64,000 nt of DNA from Polynucleobacter sp. MWH-UH35A (GTDB lineage: Bacteria > Pseudomonadota > Gammaproteobacteria > Burkholderiales > Burkholderiaceae). The stretch spans positions 1,488,001 through 1,552,000 of the forward strand of contig NZ_CP061285.1 of assembly GCF_018687075.1 (NCBI RefSeq). The letters run 5' to 3'. The notes beneath the pieces are model-generated. The model was given only the letters and a program-made list of their open reading frames with translations, was not told the origin of the DNA and ran no database searches. Numbering within the stretch: position 1 is the stretch's first letter; each line of letters starts with the position of its first letter. A program made the translations under genes and the position numbers. This document shows, piece by piece, positions 8,124 through 16,475 of the stretch.

Positions 8124-8681
8124 CTACATCTCAGACGCCACTTGGGCTTCAGCAAATTTCATTTCCAACGCCAAGCGCTTAAATCCAGATCTATCAGAAT
8201 AGGTTTTGGAAAGGTAGTAAATCAACTCACGATCAGTCTTACCGTACTGATGATCCTTAAGCATAGTTCGTAATGCCCAAATAATCTGCAGAGTATTACG
8301 TTCGTCTCTTAGTAAATTCGCTTTTTCTTCGGCATTTTCATCCAAGGTATCAAGATCAACCCCTTGTGCGAACGCGGCAAGTCTTGGTGGCATATCCCAT
8401 TTGCGAACATGGAGCGCCCAAAACAAAAAGCGCTTGAAATCTACTCGGAGATTTTGCGCAGAAAAATTTTGAATCCAAGCATGCTCTGTCAGCAAATCAA
8501 GCTTTATGCGAAACTCTTCATAGCGACCATCAAAGTTTGCATGATCAAAATGCAGCTCTCCGGCTGCATCACGCACTGGAAATTTTATTTTCTTGGGATT
8601 GATTCCATGAATTAAGGCGGCGGCCTGCCATGTATATATATAGGGCTTTGAAAACCAAAAATCCCAGTCAATGTCCGCCAT
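8124..8681 (-). CDS. Hypothetical protein, 185 residues
   Basis: A soluble protein rich in Trp near the N-terminus (DIDWDFWFSKPYIYTWQAAAL). It resembles the WW-x-P-x-W-x-x-x-E/QAA-type openings seen in uncharacterised burkholderial proteins, but I cannot assign a domain. The rest is mostly helical and charged. It is transcribed away from the secreted-protein gene at 8778. Function unknown. Confidence 0.6.
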   Translation of the reverse strand: MADIDWDFWFSKPYIYTWQAAALIHGINPKKIKFPVRDAAGELHFDHANFDGRYEEFRIKLDLLTEHAWIQNFSAQNLRVDFKRFLFWALHVRKWDMPPRLAAFAQGVDLDTLDENAEEKANLLRDERNTLQIIWALRTMLKDHQYGKTDRELIYYLSKTYSDRSGFKRLALEMKFAEAQVASEM

Positions 8682-8777
8682 AAGTTATCCTTGTTCATAT
8701 CGAATACCTCATAGCTTACTATGGGTTGAATAGTATCTGTTAAATTGGAAGCCTAATTTAATTGCGGAAGAAGAATC

Positions 8778-9119
8778 ATGATTAAAACCTTATTAGCCAT
8801 CATCGGGGCTCTAACCTCTCTTCAAGCTTATGCAGATTTATCAATCGCAGACTTTGAGAACAAAAGTAAAACGCGGTCTACGAATACCTATTTGCTGGGC
8901 CTTAGCGCGGGCCTGAATGCCGCAAACAATCAACTTAGCAACATCAATCAGGTCCCTTTATATTGCTTTCCACCATACTTAAATCTGACAACAAACAATT
9001 ACAGAGAAATTATTTCTTTAGGCATCAAGGATCTAACACCAAGCAACCCAGTAAAACCCACTGTTGACGAAGTTTTACTTAAACAACTAATCAAACTATA
9101 TCCCTGCGGGTACAACTAA
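8778..9119 (+). CDS. Small exported protein, Rap1a/Tai immunity-like
   Basis: A 113-residue protein with a signal peptide (cut after about residue 19, SLQAYA-DL). The mature part has the pattern YLLGLSAGLNAAN, YCFPPYL and a C-terminal KLYPCGYN with two cysteines that can pair. This layout resembles the Rap1a/Tai family of periplasmic proteins, some of which neutralise amidase effectors of type VI secretion. No effector gene is next to it, so the immunity role is only a family-based guess. GGAAGAAG lies before the ATG. Confidence 0.5.
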   Translation: MIKTLLAIIGALTSLQAYADLSIADFENKSKTRSTNTYLLGLSAGLNAANNQLSNINQVPLYCFPPYLNLTTNNYREIISLGIKDLTPSNPVKPTVDEVLLKQLIKLYPCGYN

Positions 9120-9137
9120 GTATTGGAATATGGCAAG

Positions 9138-9353
9138 CTAAGGCTGTGCACGAGGATTTTCAGAACCCTCCTTAGCGAAATACTCAGCTTGAACTGTAAA
9201 GTATTGCAGTAACTCAGCATCTAATACGCCAGTCATGGGGTCTACAGCATTATTTTTAGGCGGAAATCCGAGCAACAAATAGAACCCAACCAGCATGGCG
9301 AAAAGGGCAAACGCCAGTGGTGCCACCCAACCCTTTGTGCGCATGACTTTCAT
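9138..9353 (-). CDS. Small single-pass membrane protein, 71 residues
   Basis: One membrane helix at about residues 10-29 (APLAFALFAMLVGFYLLLGF), then a 40-residue tail likely outside the cytoplasm (DAELLQYFTVQAEYFAKEGS). Its ATG overlaps the stop of the upstream gene by 4 nt (ATGA), so the two are translationally coupled. Not recognised. Confidence 0.55.
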   Translation of the reverse strand: MKVMRTKGWVAPLAFALFAMLVGFYLLLGFPPKNNAVDPMTGVLDAELLQYFTVQAEYFAKEGSENPRAQP

Positions 9354-9535
9354 CGAACGGCAACTAAACTAGGATCCACTTTATGGATGACGCTAGGCAA
9401 TACATCAGTCGGGTAGGTACGCCTACTCACTTGCTCATGCCATGTCAGACAATCCTTGACGAGATCCTCTATGCGTAACTCCACAAATACATGTGAATTT
9501 GTCGTAAGCCGGTTTATCTCATTCTTTTGCCCCAT
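9350..9535 (-). CDS. Small hypothetical protein, 61 residues
   Basis: I chose ATG 9535 (GQKNEINRLTTNSHVFVELR) because GGAGG lies 4 nt upstream. The frame stays open further upstream but without such a site. A soluble, charged small protein that ends in an ATGA overlap with the membrane-protein gene. Not recognised. Confidence 0.55.
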   Translation of the reverse strand: MGQKNEINRLTTNSHVFVELRIEDLVKDCLTWHEQVSRRTYPTDVLPSVIHKVDPSLVAVR

Positions 9536-9847
9536 AAAACCTCCGTAAGGAAGGAAAAATATATAGGTCAATCCTAGGGGGAATTCATAAATACGCAAAG
9601 TGGATTGCTGCATTAAAAGCAGATTTTTTACCTGCTGAAATTTACCTTCAGGTATATGATTTTTATGGCTTTTATTTTTTCATGGAAATTTAATGCTGGG
9701 ATAACAAGGGGGTAGGTATGAATACTCAGATTCAGATAATAAAAAGCCTACAAGTTATTGATTTTGATGGTTTTTATGGAAAAAGGGGTAAGTCTATATG
9801 ATCAAAAGTAACAAAGAGGGGAGATTTCATCCCAAAATGATCTAAGC
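9536..9847. other. Intergenic stretch, 312 nt
   Basis: AT-rich, no tRNA or strong hairpin. On the plus strand a 27-codon frame (9718-9801, MNTQIQIIKSLQVIDFDGFY) follows GGGGGTAGGT, which could serve as a ribosome binding site. I list it as a possibility only. The minus-strand promoter for the pair at 9535 should also lie here. Confidence 0.3.
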
Positions 9848-10195
9848 CTAACCCCTCATTAACAGTCGACTTAAGGCGCCACGAGCTTCCGCTACATTTA
9901 GATCCATCGCCAACTGGAGCAAAGTTGTTGCCTTGGCAATATCACCAAAATGACTCTTCACAACCCCGTAGTTATATATCACTTGAGGATTTTTATTTTT
10001 TACCTCACGCTCCAATTCATTAAAAAGCACCTCCAATTGTGATTGGGTAAGTTGGCCATCCATAGCCATCATGCAAGGCTTTAAAAAAGTGCATTCAAAA
10101 CTACCCACCTCAAGCGCCATGAATGCCTCAAATGCTTGGGGATATAAACCCAACTTCAGATACTGTTCGGCTTGGTAAAAATCAGAGTTATCCAT
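9848..10195 (-). CDS. Hypothetical Sel1/TPR-like protein, 115 residues
   Basis: From ATG 10195 (DNSDFYQAEQYLKLGLYPQA) the protein has two or three helical repeats (AEQYLKLGLYPQAFEAFMAL, then VIYNYGVVKSHFGDIAKATT). The frame is open further upstream, but that part overlaps the end of the preceding gene. GGA lies 8 nt before the chosen ATG, which sits 14 nt after the previous stop. Last of a three-gene minus-strand group. Function unknown. Confidence 0.55.
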   Translation of the reverse strand: MDNSDFYQAEQYLKLGLYPQAFEAFMALEVGSFECTFLKPCMMAMDGQLTQSQLEVLFNELEREVKNKNPQVIYNYGVVKSHFGDIAKATTLLQLAMDLNVAEARGALSRLLMRG

Positions 10196-10209
10196 AGGAA
10201 GAGTCCAAA

Positions 10210-10758
10210 TTAAACTTGAATTTGCTCCCACGTACCATTTAATTTGGCATGAAATGGCTCGTGGTATCGATAGAATTCTATCTCCTTGAATTGACTCTCC
10301 GTCTCTAACATGCGGTTCGACAACTCCGTAATATTTGATGGCCTCCAACTGAAATCAGGTTGCTCGACCCATGCTCGAATCCCCTCCTCACGTTTAATGA
10401 AGTGATCCATTGAACCGATCATCTTAGTTATATCAGCTCCATAGGTAACAAGCGCACGAAGATAGTTAGGCGAATCGGCATAAGCAAGTTGTATAACAAT
10501 ATATGGCAACACGAATGCAAGCGCCTTATGCTTCCGAACATTACGAAAATAAACCTGCTGTGTAATATCCCACTGCTTATCAGTACTGTTCAATGAGAGA
10601 TCAAATACCCAATTTCGACTATAGAAAAAGATGCACTGCTGGCCAACAATTTCGTCGCTAATAGTACGAATATGAGTCTGCTCGCGCAATAGTCGCAACT
10701 GCTCATAAGGCTGCAAGAAAGAGCCCGGAGCGACATCTATCTCTGACGATGAACTCAT
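10210..10758 (-). CDS. Hypothetical protein, 182 residues
   Basis: A soluble protein with hydrophobic stretches but no clear membrane helix. Its ATG overlaps the stop of the 416-residue membrane-protein gene by 4 nt, so it is coupled to it. Seen features are an aromatic core (CIFFYSRNWVFDLS) and a charged C-terminal third. Not recognised. It is probably a cytoplasmic partner of the membrane protein, judged only from the overlap. Confidence 0.6.
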   Translation of the reverse strand: MSSSSEIDVAPGSFLQPYEQLRLLREQTHIRTISDEIVGQQCIFFYSRNWVFDLSLNSTDKQWDITQQVYFRNVRKHKALAFVLPYIVIQLAYADSPNYLRALVTYGADITKMIGSMDHFIKREEGIRAWVEQPDFSWRPSNITELSNRMLETESQFKEIEFYRYHEPFHAKLNGTWEQIQV

Positions 10759-12005
10759 TCTTGTTTCTTAAATTGCTCTATAACTACATCAACCTTATCA
10801 CCAAGATCTCTACTAATGCGATAAACGTAATTTTGATCATAGATGAAAAAGTATTTTTTAAGGTAAGGGTCCGCCAGAACGATACGCTTGAAATTTCCAT
10901 CGCTTAAACCATTCACTAATGCCAAAGTCTTTTGTGCATCCGGTTTAAGAATCCCCCCAGGCTCTTGAGCCCCCGAGATTCTGGCTAGTAGGTCAGATTT
11001 ATTAGTGGTACCTTCGTAAAATGCTAAGCAACACTCAACAACTCCTTTGGGCCTCGTTCCGACCCAAGTAAAGTCCTCGTCATTTAATCTCAACTGATTT
11101 GCATTAACTACCAGCTTTAGCTTGGAGCCCTCAACAATCCAACTGCCTACCCATCGTTCATTGATTGGAACTGAAGCTGTGGGCTTAGTTGACTCTTTAG
11201 GGTCACTAACAGCAGATGCTTGTTCAGTTGATATGGATCCAGAAACCACTTGATCAGAATTAGGCGCCTCTGATAAAGCTGGCACTGGAGATGTTGGCGC
11301 TACAGGCTTTGGCGTAAACGTCAACGAATTGGAATTGGAATTGGCGTAGAACAGACTACCCAGAACAACAGTAAACATAATTGCGCCTGAAATACCAATG
11401 ACTTTTAGACGCTTGGCCTCATCCCATGGCTGGACTGTAATTTGATTGGGCGGGTTTTGAATATCGATAAAGGGATTTTTAAGGCCCCCCTGTATAGCCT
11501 CAGCATGTTCAAATGACTCAGCAAGGCTTTCTTCCGCCTGATCCAGAGACTCGCTATCGGCTAAGTCATTGGCTGAAACTACTGCTGCCTTTAAAGGGCA
11601 CTCAATCAGATGTACATAAGTCAAAGCATCATGAATTGAGGGGAAAATTTTGTTGCAAGCAATATGCTGATCAAGCACTAAATTTTTTTCAATTTGATAC
11701 TTGTCTACTAAATACAAGACATATGAATCATTGCTAAGTTCTTTGTCTCCCAAAAAATTTCTTTGCTTGCTGACTCTAATAGGAATAAAGAAAATGCCGG
11801 CCGACAAAAAAATAATTCCGCATAACCATTGCAGCTGAGAAGTGTTTTGTACTTGGCTTGCAATAAAACTCAAAAATGCATTTAGGTCTAGCGAAGCGCT
11901 ATTAGAATGCGCAGAAGCAAGCAACAAAATACAGCCGCATACGATTGCAATAATTTTGAGACTTAACTGCAGCTGTCGAGATTGGGAGGTGGCGTCTAAC
12001 ATCAA
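10755..12005 (-). CDS. Hypothetical three-pass membrane protein with large C-terminal domain
   Basis: 416 residues. Membrane helices lie at about 15-33, 58-76 and 203-220. Between the second and third is a cytoplasmic region with an acidic stretch (DSESLDQAEESLAESFEHAE). After the third comes a Pro/Ser-rich linker (225-280) and a globular domain (WVGSWIVEGSKLKLVVNANQ onward) that should be periplasmic. First of three coupled genes. The domain is not recognised. The outline (membrane anchor, linker, outside domain) suggests an envelope role. Confidence 0.6.
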   Translation of the reverse strand: MMLDATSQSRQLQLSLKIIAIVCGCILLLASAHSNSASLDLNAFLSFIASQVQNTSQLQWLCGIIFLSAGIFFIPIRVSKQRNFLGDKELSNDSYVLYLVDKYQIEKNLVLDQHIACNKIFPSIHDALTYVHLIECPLKAAVVSANDLADSESLDQAEESLAESFEHAEAIQGGLKNPFIDIQNPPNQITVQPWDEAKRLKVIGISGAIMFTVVLGSLFYANSNSNSLTFTPKPVAPTSPVPALSEAPNSDQVVSGSISTEQASAVSDPKESTKPTASVPINERWVGSWIVEGSKLKLVVNANQLRLNDEDFTWVGTRPKGVVECCLAFYEGTTNKSDLLARISGAQEPGGILKPDAQKTLALVNGLSDGNFKRIVLADPYLKKYFFIYDQNYVYRISRDLGDKVDVVIEQFKKQE

Positions 12006-12097
12006 TTTCCTTAAATATTTAAAAGCCTTGCCAATCCGAACTCAACTGTTAGTATGCAAGTCTTGAATCCTGCAATTTTAACCGCATTAAGCCCAAT

Positions 12098-12460
12098 TTA
12101 TTCGAGCCTAGAAGGCCTTACATTAGACGATTGATCTCCAGCGCCATCATCAGACGAGACCACAGGTGGTGATGCAGTCGACTCTTGAACTTCCTTTGAC
12201 TCTGTTTCAACATCAGCTGATGAGGCAACGCCCCCCTGCAGCAAAGCGTTCTCAGAGAAGGTATCGGTTGAATCAAAGTTCTCAACCCATCTAAATTGCT
12301 CTAAAAATTCTGATTGCGGTAAAAAGCGTAGATTTGAATCTACTAAATTTTTATACTCCACAAAGGAGATGCCGAGAGCATTAGGGGGGAAAACCTGCCT
12401 AACAGCAACCCTTGTACCGTTTTCATCTTCAAAAATATCGTGTCTTCTAGGGTCGCTCAT
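12098..12460 (-). CDS. Hypothetical acidic protein, 120 residues
   Basis: Residues 1-75 look folded (FEDENGTRVAVRQVFPPNAL, then RFLPQSEFLEQFRWVENF). The last 45 residues are Ser/Glu/Pro-rich and probably disordered. No signal peptide. It lies 92 nt upstream of the membrane-protein gene on the same strand. Not recognised. Confidence 0.5.
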   Translation of the reverse strand: MSDPRRHDIFEDENGTRVAVRQVFPPNALGISFVEYKNLVDSNLRFLPQSEFLEQFRWVENFDSTDTFSENALLQGGVASSADVETESKEVQESTASPPVVSSDDGAGDQSSNVRPSRLE

Positions 12461-12597
12461 CTTGGATCTAACTAAGTTTATATTGGAAAAGGTTATCTAG
12501 TGCCCAAATAATTTCGGCTTAAAGGCATTTTCTATTGACCAAATCTAAATGTCAATTAAGGATTTAGAGCCTAAAATAGATCTTTATCAAGCCCATC

Positions 12598-13164
12598 ATG
12601 CCCTTTGAAATTATCTTTCTCATTGTTGAGGCGTCCTCAACAATCCTCATTGCAGCATGCCTGCTACGTTTTTATTTGCACTTATTAAAAATTAATTTTG
12701 CACCGAATTCAGGCAACCCTTTTAGTAAATTTTTAATACCCCTTAGCAATTGGTTGATTACACCAATTGGGAAAATAATTCCTTTTGGCGGTCGAATTGA
12801 TGTCAGATCTTTACTAGCAAGCTATCTATTGGTGCTAGTTAAAGTACTTTTTTTATTAGAAATATCCAATGCGAAATATTCGGGAATCCAAATTCCAGTA
12901 TTAGCACTCTTCTCGTTGCTTGAATTAGCGCTATCAGGCTTAACTGGCTTATTAATAGTGCATGTATTTTTTAACTGGACACAGACGCGCTCGCCGACAC
13001 AAATACTTTTTTATGAAATGGTCGAACCACTACTAGAGCCAATTAGAAGATTAAGCCCTGAAATTTCTGGAATTGATGTATCAACATTCGTCTTATTCTT
13101 ACTAATTCAAGCAATCAGCCTGGGTCTCAAGAGCGCGCAAAGGGCGCTGCTAACAGCAAGTTAG
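12598..13164 (+). CDS. yggT: YggT-family membrane protein
   Basis: 188 residues with two YggT repeats, each a pair of membrane helices around a loop with P-x-x-x-P-I-R-R-like charged ends (FLIPLSNWLITPIGKIIPFG in the first, YEMVEPLLEPIRRLSPEI in the second). YggT proteins are inner-membrane proteins of poorly known function linked to cell shape and osmotic balance. In proteobacteria the gene often follows proC, which is not here. It is convergent with the ParA-like gene, 8 nt away. Confidence 0.88.
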   Translation: MPFEIIFLIVEASSTILIAACLLRFYLHLLKINFAPNSGNPFSKFLIPLSNWLITPIGKIIPFGGRIDVRSLLASYLLVLVKVLFLLEISNAKYSGIQIPVLALFSLLELALSGLTGLLIVHVFFNWTQTRSPTQILFYEMVEPLLEPIRRLSPEISGIDVSTFVLFLLIQAISLGLKSAQRALLTAS

Positions 13165-13172
13165 AAAATTCC

Positions 13173-14084
13173 CTAATCTTGATTTTTACGTAAAAAACCC
13201 GGGACAAATCGATTGCCAACAGATGTTTTAGTCGAGGCATCTTGAGGTGTATCAGGATTGGAATCCTGCTTTAATTCGGCCATCGCAGCTCCACCATAAA
13301 AACCTAGATTTTTTGCTCTTTTTCGGTAATCATCCAATACGCTTACTTTTTTTGAAATTTCACGATTGATTGATGGACCCGATATTGATAGCGTTTTTAC
13401 AGCCTCTTTACGCTCGCTAATCTTTTGTGCAATATACCTGCCAAAGGCAGAAAAATTATCGGCTACCGCCTTATCGGAACATACACAAAAGAAATCTTGA
13501 TAAACATAACTATCGATTTCTGGAGTGCGATGAACTGGCGGTGCAACAAAACAATTAGCCAAGAAGTCTAAATTTGTGAAGGCACCCTGAGAAGCATAAT
13601 TTTGATCAACCCTACTTGGAACCACAATCAAAATTTGTTTGTTGGCAGCTAAACGCGCCATCCTTTTTTGCACATATTCAAGAATAAAAATTTCCGTGCT
13701 AGCCATTTCAAATTTTGCACTAGAACTTGGGATCAACACCATATCAAAGTCCATCATAAAATCTTGAGACATAGCTGGCGTCCATGTGAAATCACAAATA
13801 CTAATTTGTGCTCCTGATGAATATTTGCGTAGATTAGCTCGAGCACTTAGTAGAGCCAAACCAGTGCTTTGGTAATTAATTTCCGCCTGACTTACCCTAA
13901 TTCCAATATCAGGAGCCTTCTTGGTCCAATGAGATGAGGATGCCTGCCTATCAAAATCAATTAAAGAGACTTCTAGGCTTTCCTGAATAGCAAGGTATGC
14001 GGCTAAATTTGCAGAAATTGTGCTTTTACCAACGCCCCCTTTTTGGTTGGTAACGAGAATTTTGATTGGTTCGCAAGTAGGCAT
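13173..14084 (-). CDS. ParA/MinD-like ATPase next to bactofilins
   Basis: A 303-residue ParA-family ATPase. The deviant Walker A is KGGVGKST (residues 15-22). Walker A' is LIDFDRQAS, with Arg where DxDPQ proteins have Pro, and the Walker B-like strand is MVLIPSSS. A 60-residue charged, low-complexity C-terminal tail follows. There is no ParB gene or parS cluster nearby, so it is an orphan ParA of the kind that positions cell structures. The gene directly follows three bactofilin genes on the same strand (26-nt gap), suggesting it organises or is organised by the bactofilin filament. Confidence 0.8.
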   Translation of the reverse strand: MPTCEPIKILVTNQKGGVGKSTISANLAAYLAIQESLEVSLIDFDRQASSSHWTKKAPDIGIRVSQAEINYQSTGLALLSARANLRKYSSGAQISICDFTWTPAMSQDFMMDFDMVLIPSSSAKFEMASTEIFILEYVQKRMARLAANKQILIVVPSRVDQNYASQGAFTNLDFLANCFVAPPVHRTPEIDSYVYQDFFCVCSDKAVADNFSAFGRYIAQKISERKEAVKTLSISGPSINREISKKVSVLDDYRKRAKNLGFYGGAAMAELKQDSNPDTPQDASTKTSVGNRFVPGFLRKNQD

Positions 14085-14110
14085 AACAAATCTCTCTCCA
14101 TTAACTAGGT

Positions 14111-14524
14111 TTAGCTATCTAACGGATCATCGGGTAACAAATCCTGCTCGGTAATCTTGGATAACAGTCCACTTAAACGAGCACCCTGTTCAATACCAAT
14201 TTGAGCATAAATGATGTCGCCATGAACATCAGCACCACTATGCAACTCCACACGCTCTGTAGCCCGAACATTGCCTTCTACTCGCCCAGCTACCAATACT
14301 CGCCCAGCAGAAATATTTCCTTGCACTAATCCAGTTTTACCAAGAGCGACGCAAACATCTGCACCCTGCTTGGTCACGACATCACCAATGATTGTTCCAT
14401 CGATTCGTAAGCTCTTGGTGGCTACAATTCGCCCAATTATCTCTAGGTCAGAACCAATAATGGAGCCAAAGGTTTCCCGTGAGGGATCTAATATTCGTAT
14501 CGCATGACTTTGTCTAATTGCCAT
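14111..14524 (-). CDS. Bactofilin
   Basis: 137 residues. A single bactofilin domain of repeated right-handed beta-helix turns (IIGSDLEIIGRIVATKSLRI, VEGNVRATERVELHSGADVH, GDIIYAQIGIEQGARLSG) is flanked by short disordered ends. Bactofilins self-assemble into membrane-associated cytoskeletal filaments without nucleotide. It is the third of three tandem bactofilin genes, 12 nt from the second. Confidence 0.88.
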   Translation of the reverse strand: MAIRQSHAIRILDPSRETFGSIIGSDLEIIGRIVATKSLRIDGTIIGDVVTKQGADVCVALGKTGLVQGNISAGRVLVAGRVEGNVRATERVELHSGADVHGDIIYAQIGIEQGARLSGLLSKITEQDLLPDDPLDS

Positions 14525-14536
14525 GAGATTTAAATT

Positions 14537-15013
14537 TTAGTTTTTGATAAATTTACCGGCAACCTTGCCACCGCGCTGAATGTGAATGTATTTATAACTA
14601 ATATTGCCATCCACATGGGCAATCGGACCAACATTCAGGTCTTCGCAATTCACGTCGCCCTTGAGCTGACCCTTGATTACAAGCTGCTCTGAATTTAGCT
14701 CACCGTCAACTTGACCGGTAGAGTCAATCAATACGGACTTCGCAGTAATTTTTCCGCGAACTGTTCCAGCTATATTGAGAACACCATCAGAAGTGATAGT
14801 TCCCTCGAAAGTAAATCCCTCGCTAATAATTGAGGGCTTCGATAAAACGCTTGGTCGACTTGCTGACTCTAATCGAGTAACCGGCTCAGGAACGTAAGCA
14901 GCCAAATCAGATGCCTGCTCTTGAGATGTGGTCTCTTGAACATTTTCCTCGCTCTCATGAGGACTTGAATCAGTATCGGTGGTTGGTTGATTTTTAGAAA
15001 AAATAGACATCAT
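14537..15013 (-). CDS. Bactofilin with long disordered N-terminus
   Basis: 158 residues: a Ser/Glu/Pro-rich disordered N-terminal part (about 1-58) and then the beta-helical domain (IISEGFTFEGTITSDGVLNI, GKITAKSVLIDSTGQVDGEL, GNISYKYIHIQRGGKVAGKF). Middle gene of the triplet. The start may be either of two adjacent ATG codons. The long N-terminal arm distinguishes it from its neighbours and may be a partner-binding or membrane-targeting segment. Confidence 0.88.
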   Translation of the reverse strand: MMSIFSKNQPTTDTDSSPHESEENVQETTSQEQASDLAAYVPEPVTRLESASRPSVLSKPSIISEGFTFEGTITSDGVLNIAGTVRGKITAKSVLIDSTGQVDGELNSEQLVIKGQLKGDVNCEDLNVGPIAHVDGNISYKYIHIQRGGKVAGKFIKN

Positions 15014-15043
15014 TAAGTATTCGGAAATAAATTTAAAAAATAA

Positions 15044-15382
15044 TTAAGAATGTGGATTGAGGTTATGCAAGTCGCCATGCAAGTGACCGCCCTTCTCAAT
15101 TTCAATTTCTGAGTAATGGATCGAGCCTGTCACCTTACCGGTGGAGCGGATGATTAAGCTACGTGATGAAGATACTTGTTCATTTACTTCACCGCGAATA
15201 TCGATTGATTCTCCACTGAGTTTGCCACGCACAATTCCAGTAGATTCAATTAATATTTGCTTGGCTACCAGTTCACCCTCTACGGTTCCTGAAATAGATG
15301 CGATATCAGGAACCTCAAAGTTACCCTTGAGAACAACTCCCTCACCCACAAATAGGCAACCCTGTTGATTTACTTCAGCCAT
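15044..15382 (-). CDS. Bactofilin, first of three tandem copies
   Basis: 112 residues, almost entirely beta-helix (GVVLKGNFEVPDIASISGTV, VRGKLSGESIDIRGEVNEQV, GSIHYSEIEIEKGGHLHGDL). ATG 15382 has AAGGAG 8 nt upstream. A GTG three codons earlier would sit inside the ribosome binding site. It heads the bactofilin-bactofilin-bactofilin-ParA run. Confidence 0.88.
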   Translation of the reverse strand: MAEVNQQGCLFVGEGVVLKGNFEVPDIASISGTVEGELVAKQILIESTGIVRGKLSGESIDIRGEVNEQVSSSRSLIIRSTGKVTGSIHYSEIEIEKGGHLHGDLHNLNPHS

Positions 15383-15483
15383 ACTTAGCACTCCTTAGCG
15401 AGCAATGTCATTAATAAAGATTTAGGCAATTCTAGCAGTTGATCTTCACTTTTGGGCTTTAAAATGCATAAAATTAACTATAA

Positions 15484-15951
15484 ATGGCAATATTAGCCAC
15501 AAACCTAAAAATGCAAGCACTCTTGAAAAAATTGACTTTGTTGGTCGCCACGCCTTTTTTACTAAATCCTATTAGCCCTGCTTTTGCGAAATGGGTTTTT
15601 CTATCGATAGATAACGTTGGCAACGCCTACTATTATGAGGATAGCAAAACAGTCATAGACCCCGCAAATGAGCAAGTCAGCACATGGCAGCTCATCAGCT
15701 ACACGGAAACACTCTCTGCACCCAATGGGGAGCCAACCTTATCGGTAATTCAGGATGTGTCATATTTCTGTAAAGTGGGCTACGAGAGCTATAAGCAGTT
15801 CTATATTGGCTATTACTCGGGTCCTGGGGGATCTGGTGTTAGCGTAGACCAACTTGACACTTCAGATTCGAACTGGGAAAGGGTTATCCCAGATACCATG
15901 AGCTATGTACTTTATAAATTCTTCTGCAAACCGCCTAATATCCCCAGCTAG
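15484..15951 (+). CDS. Exported protein, surface-adhesin E-like domain
   Basis: 155 residues with a signal peptide ending about ISPAFA-KW. If translation starts at the internal ATG 15511 the signal is more typical (QALLKKLTLLVATPFLLNPI). The mature part has the pattern of the surface-adhesin protein E domain: W-x-F-L opening, YYYEDSKTV, VSTWQLISY and two cysteines (YFCKVGY, KFFCKPP). Function in the envelope is not known. It is divergent from the bactofilin genes. Confidence 0.55.
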   Translation: MAILATNLKMQALLKKLTLLVATPFLLNPISPAFAKWVFLSIDNVGNAYYYEDSKTVIDPANEQVSTWQLISYTETLSAPNGEPTLSVIQDVSYFCKVGYESYKQFYIGYYSGPGGSGVSVDQLDTSDSNWERVIPDTMSYVLYKFFCKPPNIPS

Positions 15952-16000
15952 ATAGTCAGATTGAAGGGTCCAATAGTAGAAGGCCGACTTTTTTAAGCGA

Positions 16001-16366
16001 CTACTGCCTGACCTCAGAACTCTCCTCAGATTTCGAGGCACCAGCTGGCTTTGTAAAATAACTCATCGGGAAAGTGGATTCGGCGCCAAAAGGCCCCTTG
16101 ATCCAAATTTGATCGTTATATCGAACATAACAACTTCTAGTTACAGTTCCCAAGGCATTAACTGAATAAGAAAAGTACCAGTTTGGTTCAATCCGACCAG
16201 ATTCTGCAGTACAGGGCTCAGAAGTGATATACAAAACCTCACTAAAAGAAGGCATTTGGCCAATAATGGCGGCCTTGAGAGGAGCAGCAATTAGCATTAA
16301 TACCCCAGTAGCAGCAAGCCAAAGTGGGGCTTTAGGCTTTAAAAACAAGGGTTTGGACTTGATCAC
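16001..16366 (-). CDS. Hypothetical exported or membrane-anchored protein, 121 residues
   Basis: A hydrophobic N-terminal helix (about 14-32, LWLAATGVLMLIAAPLKA) acts as signal peptide or anchor. The mature part has two cysteines (SEPCTAES, TRSCYVRY) and ends in a Ser/Glu-rich tail. Convergent with the adhesin-E-like gene. Not recognised. Confidence 0.5.
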   Translation of the reverse strand: MIKSKPLFLKPKAPLWLAATGVLMLIAAPLKAAIIGQMPSFSEVLYITSEPCTAESGRIEPNWYFSYSVNALGTVTRSCYVRYNDQIWIKGPFGAESTFPMSYFTKPAGASKSEESSEVRQ

Positions 16367-16463
16367 AGTTTTACTTTTAAGGCTAAAATTACATTCGATC
16401 TGATGATTATAGGTCTTTTATAGATCCCATATTTGGTAAATTATTTAAAATAAATCAAACACT

Positions 16464-16469
16464 TATAAT
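16464..16469 (+). promoter_or_regulatory. -10 element TATAAT immediately before the M23 peptidase gene
   Basis: A perfect TATAAT ends only 6 nt before ATG 16476, so transcription would begin at or next to the start codon. No Shine-Dalgarno sequence is seen, so the mRNA may be leaderless. The -35 box is poor. Confidence 0.4.
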
Positions 16470-16475
16470 CTATAC

